Origin: Chamaecyparis obtusa
Taxonomy: Eukaryota; Streptophyta; Pinopsida; Cupressales; Cupressaceae
Assembly: GCA_027943335.1 (NCBI GenBank)
Contig: BSBK01006748.1
Coordinates: forward strand, 243,501-307,500
Direction of reading: 5' to 3'
DNA: 64,000 bases
Under the pieces are notes generated by a model. The model saw only the letters and a program-made list of their open reading frames with translations, was not told the origin of the DNA and searched no databases. Shown here piece by piece: positions 1-11,802 of this stretch. Within the stretch, counting starts at the first letter, position 1. Each line of letters opens with the position of its first letter. The translations under genes were made by a program, and so were the position numbers.

Positions 1-12
1 CACAATATTACT

Positions 13-1230
13 ATGATAGAGATTGTTGCTGCTCTATCTGATGATGAATTTGAGGATGTCAAGGATTGCAATACAATGAAGCAAATGTGGGATAAACTTG
101 CTCTAGTTTATGGTGGCAATGTGAATGTGATGAGATCCAGAGCTGAAAGCTTGAGAGGCAGATTTGATGACATGAAGATTAAGGAAGGAGAGAATATTAC
201 ACAGTACACAAACTAAATCAAAGAGGTATTTAATGCTATCCGAGGAGCTGGTGGTATTATTTCTGAAGATACAGTGGTAAGTAAGATACTAAGAACCTTG
301 TTGCCTATTTATGCAATCAGAATATTTGTTATTCTTGAAATGAGGTCTGCACCTAATAACACTCTTACTCTTGATAGTCTAATTGGAAAGCTAACAACTT
401 ATGAGTTGAACATCTCTTAAGATTGGTAAATCTAGTAGTAAGCATAATATTAAAAATGAAAGTGATAGTAATACTGATGATTAGCTTAATGAGCTTGATG
501 AGCTTGAAGCACTTATGGCTTGGAGACTGCAGAAAGGTAAAGGTAGATATAAGGGAAAGTTACCTTCAGCTTGTTTTAATTGTAAAGAGGTTAGCCATAT
601 TGCTGCTAGATGTCCTAACAAGAAAGATGATGGTAAAGATAGAGACAGATCTGGTGATGGGAAGTATGGCAAAAGAAATAATAGAGGCTACCAACAATAC
701 AACAAAGACAACCAAGATCACAAAGGTAAGGGAAAAAAGGCATGTTACCTTGCTAAAGAAGATGACTCTGACACCAACACCGATGATGATATTGAGGTGG
801 TGTTTGTTGCAATGAAAGATGATTCAAAAGAGGAGGAAAGGTATGTAGAAACAAAAATTATTTCTAAAGTTAGTAAGAATAATACTTGGATCATTGGTAG
901 TGGTTGTACACATCACATGACTGGTGATGAAGATAAGTTTGATCATCTTGAGCATTATAATGGAGGATCAGTGAAAATGGGAAATGACACACCTTGCATG
1001 GTTAAAGGAAAAGGATCTATTTTATTGAATGATAAAATTAGATGTGATAATGCATACTGGGTAAAAGGACTTAATTACAATTTGTTGAGTGTAGCACAAC
1101 TGAATAAATTAGGTCACTGAGTTGCATTTGAAAGCAAGAAGGTAAAAATCTATGATGAAAATGGAAAGCTTGTCGAAACAGGTGGACAATCAAAAGGTAA
1201 TTTATTTTATCTTGACAGAATTCTTGTTTA
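13..1230 (+). pseudogene. copia gag and protease remnant (outer element)
   Basis: The fragment begins inside a UBN2-type copia Gag domain (EFEDVKDCNTMKQMW). Gag would form the capsid that packages element RNA. A CCHC zinc knuckle (CFNCKEVSHIAARC, 572-613) should bind nucleic acid; it has the C-x2-C-x4-H-x4-C spacing. An aspartic protease segment follows near 888-1120. The expected D-S-G active site reads G-S-G (Gly codon 896-898), so the catalytic aspartate is lost. Stops occur after QYTN (214-216) and after LNKLGH (1118-1120), the latter consistent with CGA to TGA. The reading frame shifts between the first part and the zinc-knuckle part near 420-510. It is clearly homologous to the gag of the nested inner element. 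Confidence 0.9.
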
Positions 1231-2532
1231 CTAGTGAAAAATGAAGATGCATGGTTATGGCATAAGAGGTTATGTCATGTAAATTTTGATAACATGATTA
1301 AGATCAGTAGAAAGAGAAAATTTAGAGGATTTCCTAGTCTAACCAAACATGATCGTGTTATGTGCCATCAATGTTAGAAAGCAAAGATGACAAAATCTAG
1401 TTTTAAAAGTAAGGACTATTCATCTAAAGGAATTTTGGAGTTGGTTCACACTGAATTATGTGGTCCTATGAGAACTCAAAGATACTATGGCAATAGATAC
1501 TTTATTTTGTTTGTTGATGACTATACTAGATTGATGACAGTTATGTTCTTGAAAGAAAAATATGATGCATTCAAATTGTTTAAATGGTATAAGGCTAAAG
1601 TTGAAAAAGAAAGTGGAAAAGAATTGAAATGATTAAGGTTTGATAGAGGAGGTGAGTTTGTTTCTGATGAATTAAATAACTTCTGTAATGAGCATGGTAT
1701 CAAAAGGTAGGTTTCTACACCTAGAACACCACATCAGAAAGGAATTGCTGAAATGAGAAACTGATCTATTGTTGACTATGCTAGAACATTGATGATTGAG
1801 AAAAATGTTGCACAGATGTACTCGAGAGAGGCAGTTAGCACAACAGTATATGTCCTGAACTAAGTTCAACTAAAGAAAGACACAAACAAGACACCTTACG
1901 AGTTATGGTTTGGATACATACCGAGTGTAAGTTATTTTAGAATCTTTGGTAGAAAGTGTTATATTTTGAAAAATGATAGGAATGGTAAATTTGACTCTAA
2001 AGGTGATGAAGGAATATTCTTGGGATTAAAGCTTATAAATATTTGATTAAGGTTACTATTAAGATGATAGAAAGTGCTAATGTTAGAGTTGATGAGTTTA
2101 CTGAAAAGAATGATGAAGAAAGCATGAAGGAGCTGAAATATTATGGTAGGTTTACTTATGTTGAAGATCAAGATTATCTACCAAAGCCACAGGATGAGTC
2201 TACCAAGCATCAGGAAAATGCTATCGAGAATCAACACATGCAAACCAAGAATCAGGAAGAAGCTACCGAGCAGGAAAATGAACCTGAACTGAATGATGAG
2301 CAAAGAAGAGATTAAGTGCTAGCAAGATTTGTTAGAAGATACCATCCAAAGAATCAAGTCATTGGAGATAAGCAATTTGGCATGCTAACCCGAAGTGAGT
2401 TAAGACAAAACACATGCTTAGTTTGTGAGTTTGAACCTAAGAATGTTAGGGATGCACTTGAAAATGAGGAATGGATCAATGCTATGAATGAGGAAATTGA
2501 ACAAATTGAGAAGAATAAAACATGGACTTTAG
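1231..2532 (+). pseudogene. copia integrase and N-terminal RT remnant (outer element)
   Basis: A GAG-pre-integrase segment (WLWHKRLCHVNF, near 1252) is followed by the integrase core, which would insert element cDNA. The first catalytic Asp is in VHTELCGP (near 1443), the second in FDRGGEF (near 1638), and the Glu in GIAEMRN (near 1741). Stops interrupt it, for example after KELK (1630) and after GIKR. A deletion or frameshift near 2025-2045 breaks the conserved GIFLGY region. A hydrophilic integrase-RT linker rich in Gln, Glu and Asn follows (2150-2310). The RVT_2 start (NEEWINAMNEEIEQIEKNKT) is visible at 2467-2525 before the coding sequence is cut at 2532 by the inner element. Confidence 0.9.
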
Positions 2533-4023
2533 TGTTGGAAACTACAATTGAAGCAATTGTTGTATTATCATTGATGTCAAACCTTAACTGGTAAGACTAT
2601 TGCTACTTAGGAAAGTACTATATCTATTGTGAGAAGGGAAAGAAAGGATGGTAACAATAGCACCTAGGGAAAGGTTGAGTTATCTTGATACTGCAAAGTG
2701 TACTTGACTATGTTGTACAATGATAAGACACTGTATTGTTTATCTTAGTAATATTGAAGACTAAACTGGTAGGCTTAACCAAGAAAAAATGAAGAAATCA
2801 TGTTTAAGCCGAGTTATGTTAGTGTCAATCGAGTTAGTGTATGCCGAGCAAAAATCTAGTGTCGACCGAGTATCAGTTAATTGCCGAGGAAGACAGTATA
2901 TGCCGAGGAAATAGTTTTAGTAGTGACCGAGGATTTTACATGAAGACCGAGTGAATGATCATAGTATTGACCAAGCATCAGGATTTTTATATTTGAAGAG
3001 AATTCAAATTTGGAGCCGACATTGTTGAATTCTTGGATTATGTAAAATGTGTTGACTTTATTTATTGATTGTATGGAAGCATTTAATGCTTTGTAAAATG
3101 TTTTATTGTAAATCTTTATGAGATTTGAGATGATTCTAGAAGAGGTGACGAAGAACATGAAGCGAGTAGATTCAATGAATCTGACCTAACCCTAAGATCT
3201 ACAAAGGAGATTAAGTGGCAAAAGATAAGTTAACCTAACAGAGAAAAGTATTAAGGGAACCTAAACATTAGGTATGAGAATGCATGGGTGAAGTAGATGC
3301 TGGAAGAACAGTAAGTTTTATTGACTATATAAGCAAAAAGGCTAAAGGAGAAGTGTGGTGATTTCTTGAAGAGAAGTTTCAAGCAGATCAGAGATGGAGA
3401 TGGAAAAGTTTTAAAGTCAGTAAACCAACATTTGTGTACGGAATTGGATCTGATATTTGCAAAGTGAGTTGTATGTTTTTCAGATCAATACTGCTGCTAC
3501 TTTCTAACCATTGTAACAATCAAAATCCTTTTAACAGAGGTTGACCTAATAGTCATATGTTAAATCCTTTGAACAAGGTTGCATTCTAATGGAGTGTATG
3601 TAAGTCCTGTAACAAGGCTCACTTTTAACAGGGTGATTGAAATCCTTTAACCGGGTCACACCTGACAGTGTGTATTATAACCTTTGACAGGGTTGGCTTT
3701 TAACCAAGCTCACTTCAGAAGAGTGAAAATAATAGTAGCATGTTACAAAGTGGTTTTTCCCATATTGGGTTTCCACTATAAATCCTAGTGTCAATACTTG
3801 TGTGAATGTTTTGGTTTGAACATTTCTATGTTTTACAAGTTAGTTACAACTGGGTAGTGGACTGCAGTGTTATATGTTTCTATTATTGAATCAGTGATGA
3901 CTGAGTTTGTTTTGGTTGCTTGATCTGATTTAAGGAAAAGTTTTTGAAGTTATTTTATACATCAGTACCTGAGAACAACTGATTCACCCCCCCCCCTCTC
4001 TGTTGTTCTAAATCATATTAACA
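2533..4023 (+). repeat. 5' LTR of inner copia
   Basis: Begins TG and ends CA, and pairs with the copy at 8864-10361. The left part has a cluster of RCCGAG/RTCGAG motifs (about 2805-2965). The right end carries a C10 run in a pyrimidine tract just before the terminal TTAACA, a feature shared with the other copia LTRs in this window. The LTR should carry promoter, transcription start and polyadenylation signals; I could not place these precisely. Confidence 0.95.
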
Positions 4024-4025
4024 AT

Positions 4026-4037
4026 TGGTATCAGAGT
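4026..4037 (+). promoter_or_regulatory. Primer binding site, initiator tRNA-Met type (inner copia)
   Basis: TGGTATCAGAG lies 2 bases after the 5' LTR end. This is the usual complement of the initiator tRNA-Met 3' end that primes minus-strand synthesis in plant copia elements. The last base of the usual TGGTATCAGAGC is changed. Confidence 0.9.
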
Positions 4038-4089
4038 TGTGTTGCTTATTGGTGTCTACAGAAAATAAGTTTGAAAGGACTTGAAGCAA

Positions 4090-5616
4090 ATGATCAAGAT
4101 GTATCAGAAGGAGGTACCAAAGCTGAACAAGGAAAACTTCCCTGCATGGCAAAGCTTGATGAAGTTGTATCTAGCCGGTATTGGTGATTCTGTAAAGTAC
4201 TGCATTAAGCATGACTATGTCACACCTGTTGCACCTTTGACTGCTGAGGAAATGAGGGCTAAGCAAGAACATAATCAAGTAATGTTGGAAATTGCATCTG
4301 CCCTAAGCTATCTAGAATTTGAGGATATTAAGGACTGCACAACTGCTAAAGATATGTGGGACACTCTTGCAAAGATCTATGGTGGTGTTCTATATGTGTT
4401 GAAAGCCAAAGTTGAGAGTCTCAGAGGTAAGTTTGATGAAATGAGAATGAATGAAGATGAAAATATTACACAATATTGTGGTAGAATAAAAGAAGTTGTG
4501 AATGCTATTAGAGGAGCAAATGGAACTATTGATGATGAGACCATAATTGGAAAAGTGCTAAGAACTTTGCGTCTTAGATATGCTATTAAGATCTCAGCTA
4601 TTCAAGAATGTAGATGTAACTCTGGAAATGTGCTTACCTTGGAAGGTTTGATTGGCAAACTAACTGCTTTTGAACTGTCTAATTATGATAATTTCACTAT
4701 TGGTAGTATTGGAAATGTTGAATCTACTTTTAAGTCACAGTTAGTTCTGAACAAGCCTAAGAAAGAAAAAGAAAGATGCACCAGTGAAAGTGAAAGTGAA
4801 AGTGAAAGTGATAGTGACACTTCTGATGAAGATCTTGAAGATCTAGAAGCTCTTATGGCTAGAAGACTGAGAAGAGGAAAAGGAAAATATAAAGGTAAAC
4901 TCCCTATTATATGTTTTGCATGTAATAAAGTTGGTCATATAGCTGCTAGATGTCCTGATAGGAAGGATAAAGATGAAGAAAGAAACATCAGACACAAAGA
5001 TAGAAGAGATGACAAAGGTTATCGAAGGTACAAAGACTACAAAGGAAAAGGTAAGAAATCTTGTTACATTGCTGAAGAAGAGACTGACTTTGATAGTGAT
5101 GATTTTGAAATTGAGGTAGTCTATGTTGCAATGAAAGATGAATCTGATGAGGATGAGAAAACTACATTGATTTCCTATGTGAATAAGAATGACAAATGGA
5201 TTATAGACAGTGGTTGTTCACATCACATGACTAGTGACAAAAGTAAGTTTGAGACCTTACATCATTATAAAGGTAAAAGTGTAACATTTGGTAATGATGC
5301 ATCATGTCCTGTTAGAGGAAAAGGATTGATTAAACTGATTAATAAAATCTCTTGTAAAAATGCTTATTGGGTTGAAGGATTGAATTATAATTTGCTAAGT
5401 GTTGCTCAACTCAACAGAACTGGTTACCGAGTGGAATTTCATCACAAGAAAGCTAAGATATTTGATGCTACTGGTGAACTGATTGGAAGTGGTGAGCAGA
5501 CTAGAGGTAATTTGTTCTATCTTGACCTATCTGAAGAAATATGTATGATTTCACAACTTGATGACATTTGGTTATGGCATAAGAGGCTATGTCATGTTAA
5601 CTTTGACAATCTGTAG
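4090..5616 (+). pseudogene. copia Gag-protease, open for about 508 codons (inner element)
   Basis: The longest open frame in the window. I start it at the ATG at 4090; the frame is also open a few codons upstream. The UBN2-like capsid domain (NFPAWQSLMKLYL, then EFEDIKDCTTAKDMW) takes about residues 10-200. An acidic Ser-Glu repeat (SESESESESDSD) lies near residue 235. A CCHC knuckle (CFACNKVGHIAARC, 4912-4953) comes next, then basic residues. The protease active site is intact as WIIDSGCSHHMT (from about 5197), unlike the outer copy. The GAG-pre-integrase motif (WLWHKRLCHVNF) ends the frame. A single-base frameshift at about 5612 then disconnects it from integrase. In intact relatives this is one continuous Gag-Pol polyprotein. 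Confidence 0.93.
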
Positions 5617-6860
5617 AGATAAGTAAGAAGAAGAAAGTAAGAGGACTACCTAGATTGAAGAAACCTGAGAATGTGATGTGCAAAGAATGTCAATTAGGAA
5701 AAATGACTAAGTCAAGTTTCAAGAGCAAAACCTTTACTTCTGAACACATTTTAGATTTGGTTCATACTGACCTTTGTGGACCTATAGGTATACAAAGTTA
5801 CTGTGGTGCTAGATATTTTATCTTGTTTGTTGATGATCATACCAGGATGATGCATGTAATGTTTCTAAAAGAAAAATCTGATGCTTTTCAAATTTTCAAG
5901 TGGTATTTGGCTAAGGTTGAGAAGGAGACAGGTAGGAACTTGAAATGTCTTAGATCTGACCAAGGTGGATAATTTACATCAAATGAATTCAATCTATTTT
6001 GCAATGATAGAGGAATCAAAAGATAGATGTCTGCACCTAGGACACCTCCATAGAATGGTATAGCAGAAAGAAGGAATAGATCTATTTTGGACTGTGCAAG
6101 GACATTATTGATTGAAAAGAATGTGGCACAGAAATATTAGAAAGAAGTTATAAGTACAGCTGTTTACACTCTTAACTGGGTACAAATCAAGAAAGGTACA
6201 AATCTGACACCCTATGAATTATGGTATGGGCATGCACCAAGTGTTAAATACTTTAGAATCTTTGGAAGCAAGTGTTACATATTGAAAGACAATAGGAATG
6301 GAAAGTTTGATGCCAAAAGTGATGAAGGCATATTCCTAGGCTACTCCACAAAAAGTAAAGCTTATAAGTGTTTGAACTCTAACACTAACAAAATTGTGGA
6401 AAGTATGAATGTAAAAATTGATGAGTATGCAGAAAGAAATGAAGCCGACGACAAAAGAGAACCAGAGGATTACAGATCTTTTGTGTACATTGAGGAAATA
6501 TAAGAGGCATGCAATAGACTTGCACCTGATGCCGAGTCTCAGGCAAGTAATGTCGAGCGACAGGAAACAATTGCTGAGTGTTAGGAAAATAGTGCTGAGA
6601 GAGAACAAGAACATGTTGTGCTACAAGATAATGCTACCGAGTATCAGGAAGAGGTTGCCGAGCATTCAGAAGCTGAATCTAACAATCTTGTTGGGGAACC
6701 TGATGAAATAATGGAGAAAAATGCTGAACCTATTTTTGCAAAATATGTAAGAGGACATCACAAGCCTGAATAGATAATTGGAGATAAAGGCACTAGAATT
6801 CAAACCAGAAGAAAGACCAAGGATCCAACATGCTTACTATGTGAGTTTGAACCTAAGACA
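5617..6860 (+). pseudogene. copia integrase and integrase-RT linker (inner element)
   Basis: After the frameshift, the zinc-binding tail (MCKECQLGKMTKSSF, near 5677) leads into the integrase core. Catalytic Asp is in HTDLCGP (near 5765), the second Asp in RSDQGG (near 5950), and Glu in GIAERRN (near 6058). Stops follow DQGG, GIKR, APRTPP and QKY. Several fit CAG/CAA to TAG/TAA or TGG to TAG changes. The C-terminal region (GKFDAKSDEGIFLGYS) is well kept. From about 6520 a linker repeats a loose Glu-(Tyr/His/Ser)-Gln-Glu pattern at DNA level (GCCGAG or ACCGAG followed by CAGGAA), interrupted by stops. Confidence 0.92.
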
Positions 6861-8381
6861 ACTAAAGAGGCATTAGAAAATGAAGACTAGATACAAGCAA
6901 TGAATGAAGAGATTGACTAGATTGAGAAGAATGAAACCTGGCCTCTGGTGCCGAGACCTGCAAATAAGAATGTTATAGGAACAAAGTGGGTATTTCGAAA
7001 CAAGTTGAATGAAAAAGGTGAAATCACTAGGAACAAAGCTAGGCTAGTATGCAAAGGCTACGCACAAGAAGAAGGAATAGATTATGGGGAGACATTTGCA
7101 CCTATAGCTAGACTGGAAGGAGTAAGAACTCCGATTGCATATGTTGCTTATAAAGATTTCAAGGTATATCAAATAGATGTCAAGTCTGCATTTTTAAATG
7201 GTGTACTGGAAGAAGTTTACATAGAACAACCAGAAGGTTTTATTGATCCAAACAGAAGACACATGGTATGAAAACTGAACAAAGCATTGTATGGATTGAA
7301 ACAAGCTCCTAGAGCATGGTATGAGAGGTTGCATAACTATCTGATGCAGATTGGATTTTCCAGAACAAATGACACAAGCAATCTATACTTGAAGGATGAA
7401 GAAGGCAAAGGTATTATATTGGCCAAAATTTTTGTTGATGACATTATTTTTGGTGGACAAGATGCATTGTGTAATAGTTTTTCAAAGGAAATGCAAACTG
7501 AATTTGAAATGAGTATGTTTGGTGAGATCAAATTCTTTGTTGGTTTACAAGTATATCAGATGAAGAAAGGAATTTTCATTACACAGTCTAAGTATGCTAA
7601 TGAAATAGTGAAAACTTTTGGAATGGAAGATGCTAGACCAGTGGGAACTCCTAAGGTTACTGGACAAAAGTTATCTAAGAATGATGATGCTGTAGAAGTT
7701 AACCAGACTTTGTACAGATCCATGATTGGAAAATTGCAGTATGCTATACATAGTAGACCAGATATTGCACTAGCTGTTGGGATTGTTGCAAGATTCTCTG
7801 CCAATCCTAAGGAAACACACATGATGGCGGTGAAAAGAATCATGAGATACTTGAAAGGAACTACTGACTATGGGTAATACTACAAGAAGAATGACAAATT
7901 TGAACTTAGAGTATACACTAATGCTGATTGGGTAGGAAATGCAGATGACAGAAAGAGCACTAGTGGTGGAGCTTTCTTTCTTAGACAGAGATTAGTCTCC
8001 TGGACAAGCAAGAAACAAAATTGCATTTCCCAATCGACTGCTGAAGCCGAGTATGTTGCTGCTGCAGTAAACTGTTCAAATTTGATCTGGATAAAATAGT
8101 TGTTGATAGGCATGAAAGAAGAAATCACTGAACATGTTATTTTTTGTGACAACACAAGTGCCATCAATATTTCTAAGAATCCAGTGATGCACACTAAGAC
8201 CAAGCATATAGCAATCAAGTATCACTATTTGAGGGAATTGGTACAAGACAAGGAAGTCCGAATGGAATATGTGAATACAAAAGAACAATTGGCAGACATA
8301 TTTACTAAAGCTTTACATAAAGAAGCTCATGAGTATTTGAGAAGTCAATTAGGGGTCCTTCCCCTAACTGAGGCTGCCTAG
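6861..8381 (+). pseudogene. copia reverse transcriptase and RNase H (inner element)
   Basis: RVT_2-type RT starts near NEEIDQIEKNET (6903). Well-kept motifs are [35 protein letters not shown] and [12 protein letters not shown] (first catalytic Asp). FVDDIIFGG (near 7432) is the copia form of the YVDD box. RNase H runs from about 7910 to 8381, with motifs YTNADWVGN, STAEAEYVA, FCDNTSAI and TKHIAIKYHYLRE. Stops lie after RRHMV (7269-7271), DYG (7876) and IWIK (8097-8099), so there is no continuous frame. RT would copy element RNA into cDNA in the particle. It is the best preserved polymerase in the window. Confidence 0.95.
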
Positions 8382-8851
8382 TCAAGCTAGGAGCACTGCA
8401 TCAAATATGCTACAATAGAATAATTGACAAATTGATGTAGAAGATTGTCACACTTTATGACTATCCTAGAGCTGTGAAGAAGAAGCAAAGACAACAAATT
8501 AGTCATAAGCGAGATGATAGAAGGAGAAACACTGAGTTGCACAGATATATCTACATCTATTAGATGTAAGTTTTAGTTGCTGCTTTGGCATTTTTGTCAA
8601 AGAGGGAGATTGAACTGAAATGATACTATAACACATGAACTGAAGAGTAGGGATGATGAATAGAAATGAAAGATCAAGATAGAGGGAGATCCAAATATTT
8701 CTAATGGTCACAGAAGTGAGATTTACAGATTCTGAATTAGAATGAAGCTAAGGATATTATAAATTTTCTCTGATGGAAAGATAATGTTTTTGGATTGGTT
8801 GGTAATCCATGTGTTATTTAGGTGATATCATATGGTGTTGCCATTAATGCC
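8382..8851 (+). other. 3' untranslated region of inner copia
   Basis: No coding frame is convincing between the RNase H stop and the purine tract. Purine-rich phrases of the form AAAGAGGGAGA occur twice, at about 8600 and at the true tract before the 3' LTR. Confidence 0.7.
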
Positions 8852-8863
8852 AAAGAGGGAGAT
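8852..8863 (+). promoter_or_regulatory. Polypurine tract (inner copia)
   Basis: AAAGAGGGAGAT lies directly before the TG of the 3' LTR. This is where plus-strand synthesis is primed in LTR elements. Confidence 0.85.
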
Positions 8864-10361
8864 TGTTGGAAACTGCAATTGAAGCAATTGTTGTATTGTC
8901 ATTGATGTCAAACCTTAACTGGTAAGACTGTTGCTACTTAGGAAAGTACTATATCTATTGTGAGAAGGGAAAGAAATGATGGTAACAATAGCACCTAGGG
9001 AAAGGTTGAGTTATCTTGATACTGCAAAGTGTACTTGACTATGTTGTACAATGATGGGACAATGTATTGTTTATCTTCGTAAGATTGAAGACTAAACTGG
9101 TAGGCTTAATCGAGCAAAAATGAAGAAATAATGTTTAAGCCAAGTTATGTTAGTGTCGACCGAGTTAGTGTATGCCGAGCAAAAATCTAGTATCGATCGA
9201 GTATCAGTTAATTGCCGAGGAAGACAGTATATGCCGAGGAAATAGTTTTAGTAGTGACCGAGCGTTTTACATGAAGACCGAGTGAATGATCATAGTATTG
9301 ACCAAGCACCAACATTTTTATATTTGAAGAGAATTCAGATTTGGAGCCGACATTGTTGAATTCTTGGGTTATGTAAAACATGTTGACTTTATTTATTGAT
9401 TGTATGGAAGCATTTAATGCTTTGTAAAATGTTTTATTGTAAATCTTTATGAGATTTGAGATGATTCCAGAAGAGGTGATGAAGAACATGAAGTGGGTAG
9501 ATTCAATGAATCTGACCTAACCCTAAGATCTATGAAGGATTTTAAGTGGCAAACGATAAGTTAACCTAACAGAGAAAAGTATTAAGGGAACCTAAACATT
9601 AGGTATGAGAATGCATGGGTGAAGTAGATGCTGGAAGAATAGTAAGTTTTATTGACTGTATAAGCGAAAAGGCTGAAGGAGAAGTGTGGTGATTGCTTGA
9701 AGAAAAGTTTCAAGCATATCAGAGATGGAGATGGAAAAGTTTCAAAGTCAGTAAACCAGCATTTGTGTATGGAATTGGATCTGATATTTGCAAAGTGAGT
9801 TGTATGTTTTTCAGATCAATACTGCTGCTACTTTCTAACCATTGTAACAGTCAAAATCCTTTTAACATAGGTTGACCTAACAGTCATATGTTAAATCCTT
9901 TGAACAAGGTTGCATTCTAATGGAGTGTATGTAAGTCCTGTAACAAGGCTCACTTTTAACAGGGTGATTGAAATCCTTTAACTGGGTCACACCTAACAGT
10001 GTGTATTATAACCTTTGACAGGGTTGGCTTTTAACCGAGCTCACTTCAGAAGAGTGAAAATAATAGTAGCATGTTATAAAGTGGTTTTTCCCATATTGGG
10101 TTTCCACTATAAATCCTAGTGTCAATACTTGTGTGAATGTTTTGGTTTGAACATTTCTATGTTTTACAAGTTAGTTACAACTGGGTAGTGGACTGCAGTG
10201 TTATATGTTTCTATTATTGAATCAGTGATGACTGAGTTTGTTTTGGTTGCTTGATCTGATTTAAGGAAAAAAATTTGAAGTTATTTTATACATCAGGACC
10301 TGAGAATAACTCATTCACCCCCCCCCCCCCCCCCTCTTTGTTGTTCTAAATCATATTAACA
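8864..10361 (+). repeat. 3' LTR of inner copia
   Basis: Direct copy of 2533-4023, with the same TGTTGGAAAC start and TTAACA end. Differences are scattered transitions plus a longer poly-C run (C17 against C10) near the right end. It is followed at once by the second TTTAG. Confidence 0.95.
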
Positions 10362-10366
10362 TTTAG

Positions 10367-11802
10367 TGCCTAGACCGACATATAAAAATGTTATTGGTAC
10401 TAAGTGGATTTTCAGGAATAAGTTGAATGAAAATGGAGAGGTCACTAGGAATAAGGCAAGACTTGTTTGCAAGGGATATGCACAAGAAGGTATTGATTAT
10501 GGTGAAACCTTTGCACCTATTGCTAGACTAGAAGGAGTTCCCATATTACTTGCTTATGTTGCACATAAGGGATTTAAAGTATATTAAATGGATATGAAAT
10601 CAACTTTTCTAAATGGAATTCTTGAAGAGGAGGTCTACATAGAATAACCGGAAGGGTTTGTTGATCATAATTAGAAAGACATAGTATGTAGACTGCACAA
10701 AGCTTTGTATGGATTGAAGCAAGCACCGAGGGCATGGTATGAAAGACTACATGCTTATCTTATAAGTATTGGTTTTGTAAGAACTAGTGCAAACAATAAT
10801 TTGTACATGAAAGGAGGATCTAATGATAACATTTTGATTGTTGAGATATTTGTTGATGATATAATCTTTGGAGGACAAGACCTAATTTGCAAATATTTTT
10901 CTGATGACATGAAAAAAGAAATTTGAGATGTCTATGTTTGGAGAGATTAAATTCTTTTTAGGTTTATAGGTTATACAACAGAAAGATGGGATTTTCATCA
11001 CACAATCAAAATACATTAAAGAAGTATTGAAAACTTTTGGCATGGAAGATGCTAAACCAGTGGGAACACTGATGGTAACTAGATGTAAATTGACAAAGGA
11101 TGATAAATTTGGAGAAGTAATCAGACTCTGTACTGATCTATGATTGGTAAACTAATGTATGTTGTACATAGTAGGCCTGATATTGCACATGCAGTGGGGA
11201 TTGTGGCTAGATTTTCTGCCAATCTTAAAGATTCACATATGGTTGCAGTGAAAAGAATCTTGAGATACTTGAAGAAAACATAAGACTATGGATTATGGTA
11301 TACATTTGAAGGCAAATTTGAGCTAAGAGTTTACACTGATGCATATTGGGCTGGAAACATAGATGACCGAAAGAGCACAATCGGTGGAGCATTCTTTTTC
11401 AGGGAAAGGCTTGTGACTTGGATTAGCAAGAAATAAGCATGTATTTCTCAGTCAACTGCTAAAGTAGAGTATGTTGCTACTACTACAAATTGTTCAAATA
11501 TAGCTTGGATTTGACAAGTGTTGGAAGGGATGAATGAGGTAATCACTGACATAGTGATTATATATTGTGACAACACTAGTGCTATAAATATTTCTAAGAA
11601 TCTTGTGATGCATTTGAAGAAAAAGCATATATCCATTAAGTATCACTACTTGAGGGAACAAGTTCAAGAGAAGCATGTGAAACTGGAATTTGTAATATCT
11701 AAGGAACAACTTGCTGATATCTTTACTAAACCATTACCAAAGGACACATTTAAATATTTGAGGACTAGACTTGGGGTCTGTCCCCTGTCTACTGATCATT
11801 GA
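10367..11802 (+). pseudogene. copia RT and RNase H remnant, resumes after the inner element
   Basis: Continuation of the outer RT interrupted at 2532. [15 protein letters not shown] starts at about 10384, then [19 protein letters not shown]. The box at FVDDIIFGG (about 10852) is kept. A frameshift near 10925 scrambles the next 150 bases, then the frame resumes at MIGKLMYVVHSRPDIAHAVG (about 11140). RNase H shows YTDAYWAGN, STAKVEYVA, YCDNTSAINIS and KKHISIKYHYLRE, and ends at 11802. There are more stops and shifts than in the inner copy, consistent with greater age. The RNase H motif normally STAEAEY has Glu to Val substitution (STAKVEY), so a catalytic-region residue is also changed. Confidence 0.93.

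Larger units (their letters stand above)
2533..10361 (+). mobile_element. Inner complete Ty1/copia retrotransposon, TSD TTTAG
   Basis: A full-length LTR retrotransposon with two direct LTRs (2533-4023 and 8864-10361), both starting TGTTGGAAAC and ending TTAACA. It has a PBS matching the 3' end of initiator tRNA-Met, gag-pol in copia order, and a purine tract before the 3' LTR. The 5-bp duplication TTTAG is perfect (2528-2532 and 10362-10366). It interrupts the RT of an older, related copia element. The LTRs differ by only a few percent by eye, so it is younger than its host element, yet its gag-pol already has several stops and a frameshift. Confidence 0.97.

Noticed and set aside
423..815. 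130-codon open frame overlapping copia gag
   Set aside because: It is the wrong frame over the zinc-knuckle region; the true frame gives CFNCKEVSHIAARC.
2877..3158. Minus-strand 93-codon open frame, also at 9208-9489
   Set aside because: It appears in both LTRs of the inner copia because the LTRs are copies. No protein features.
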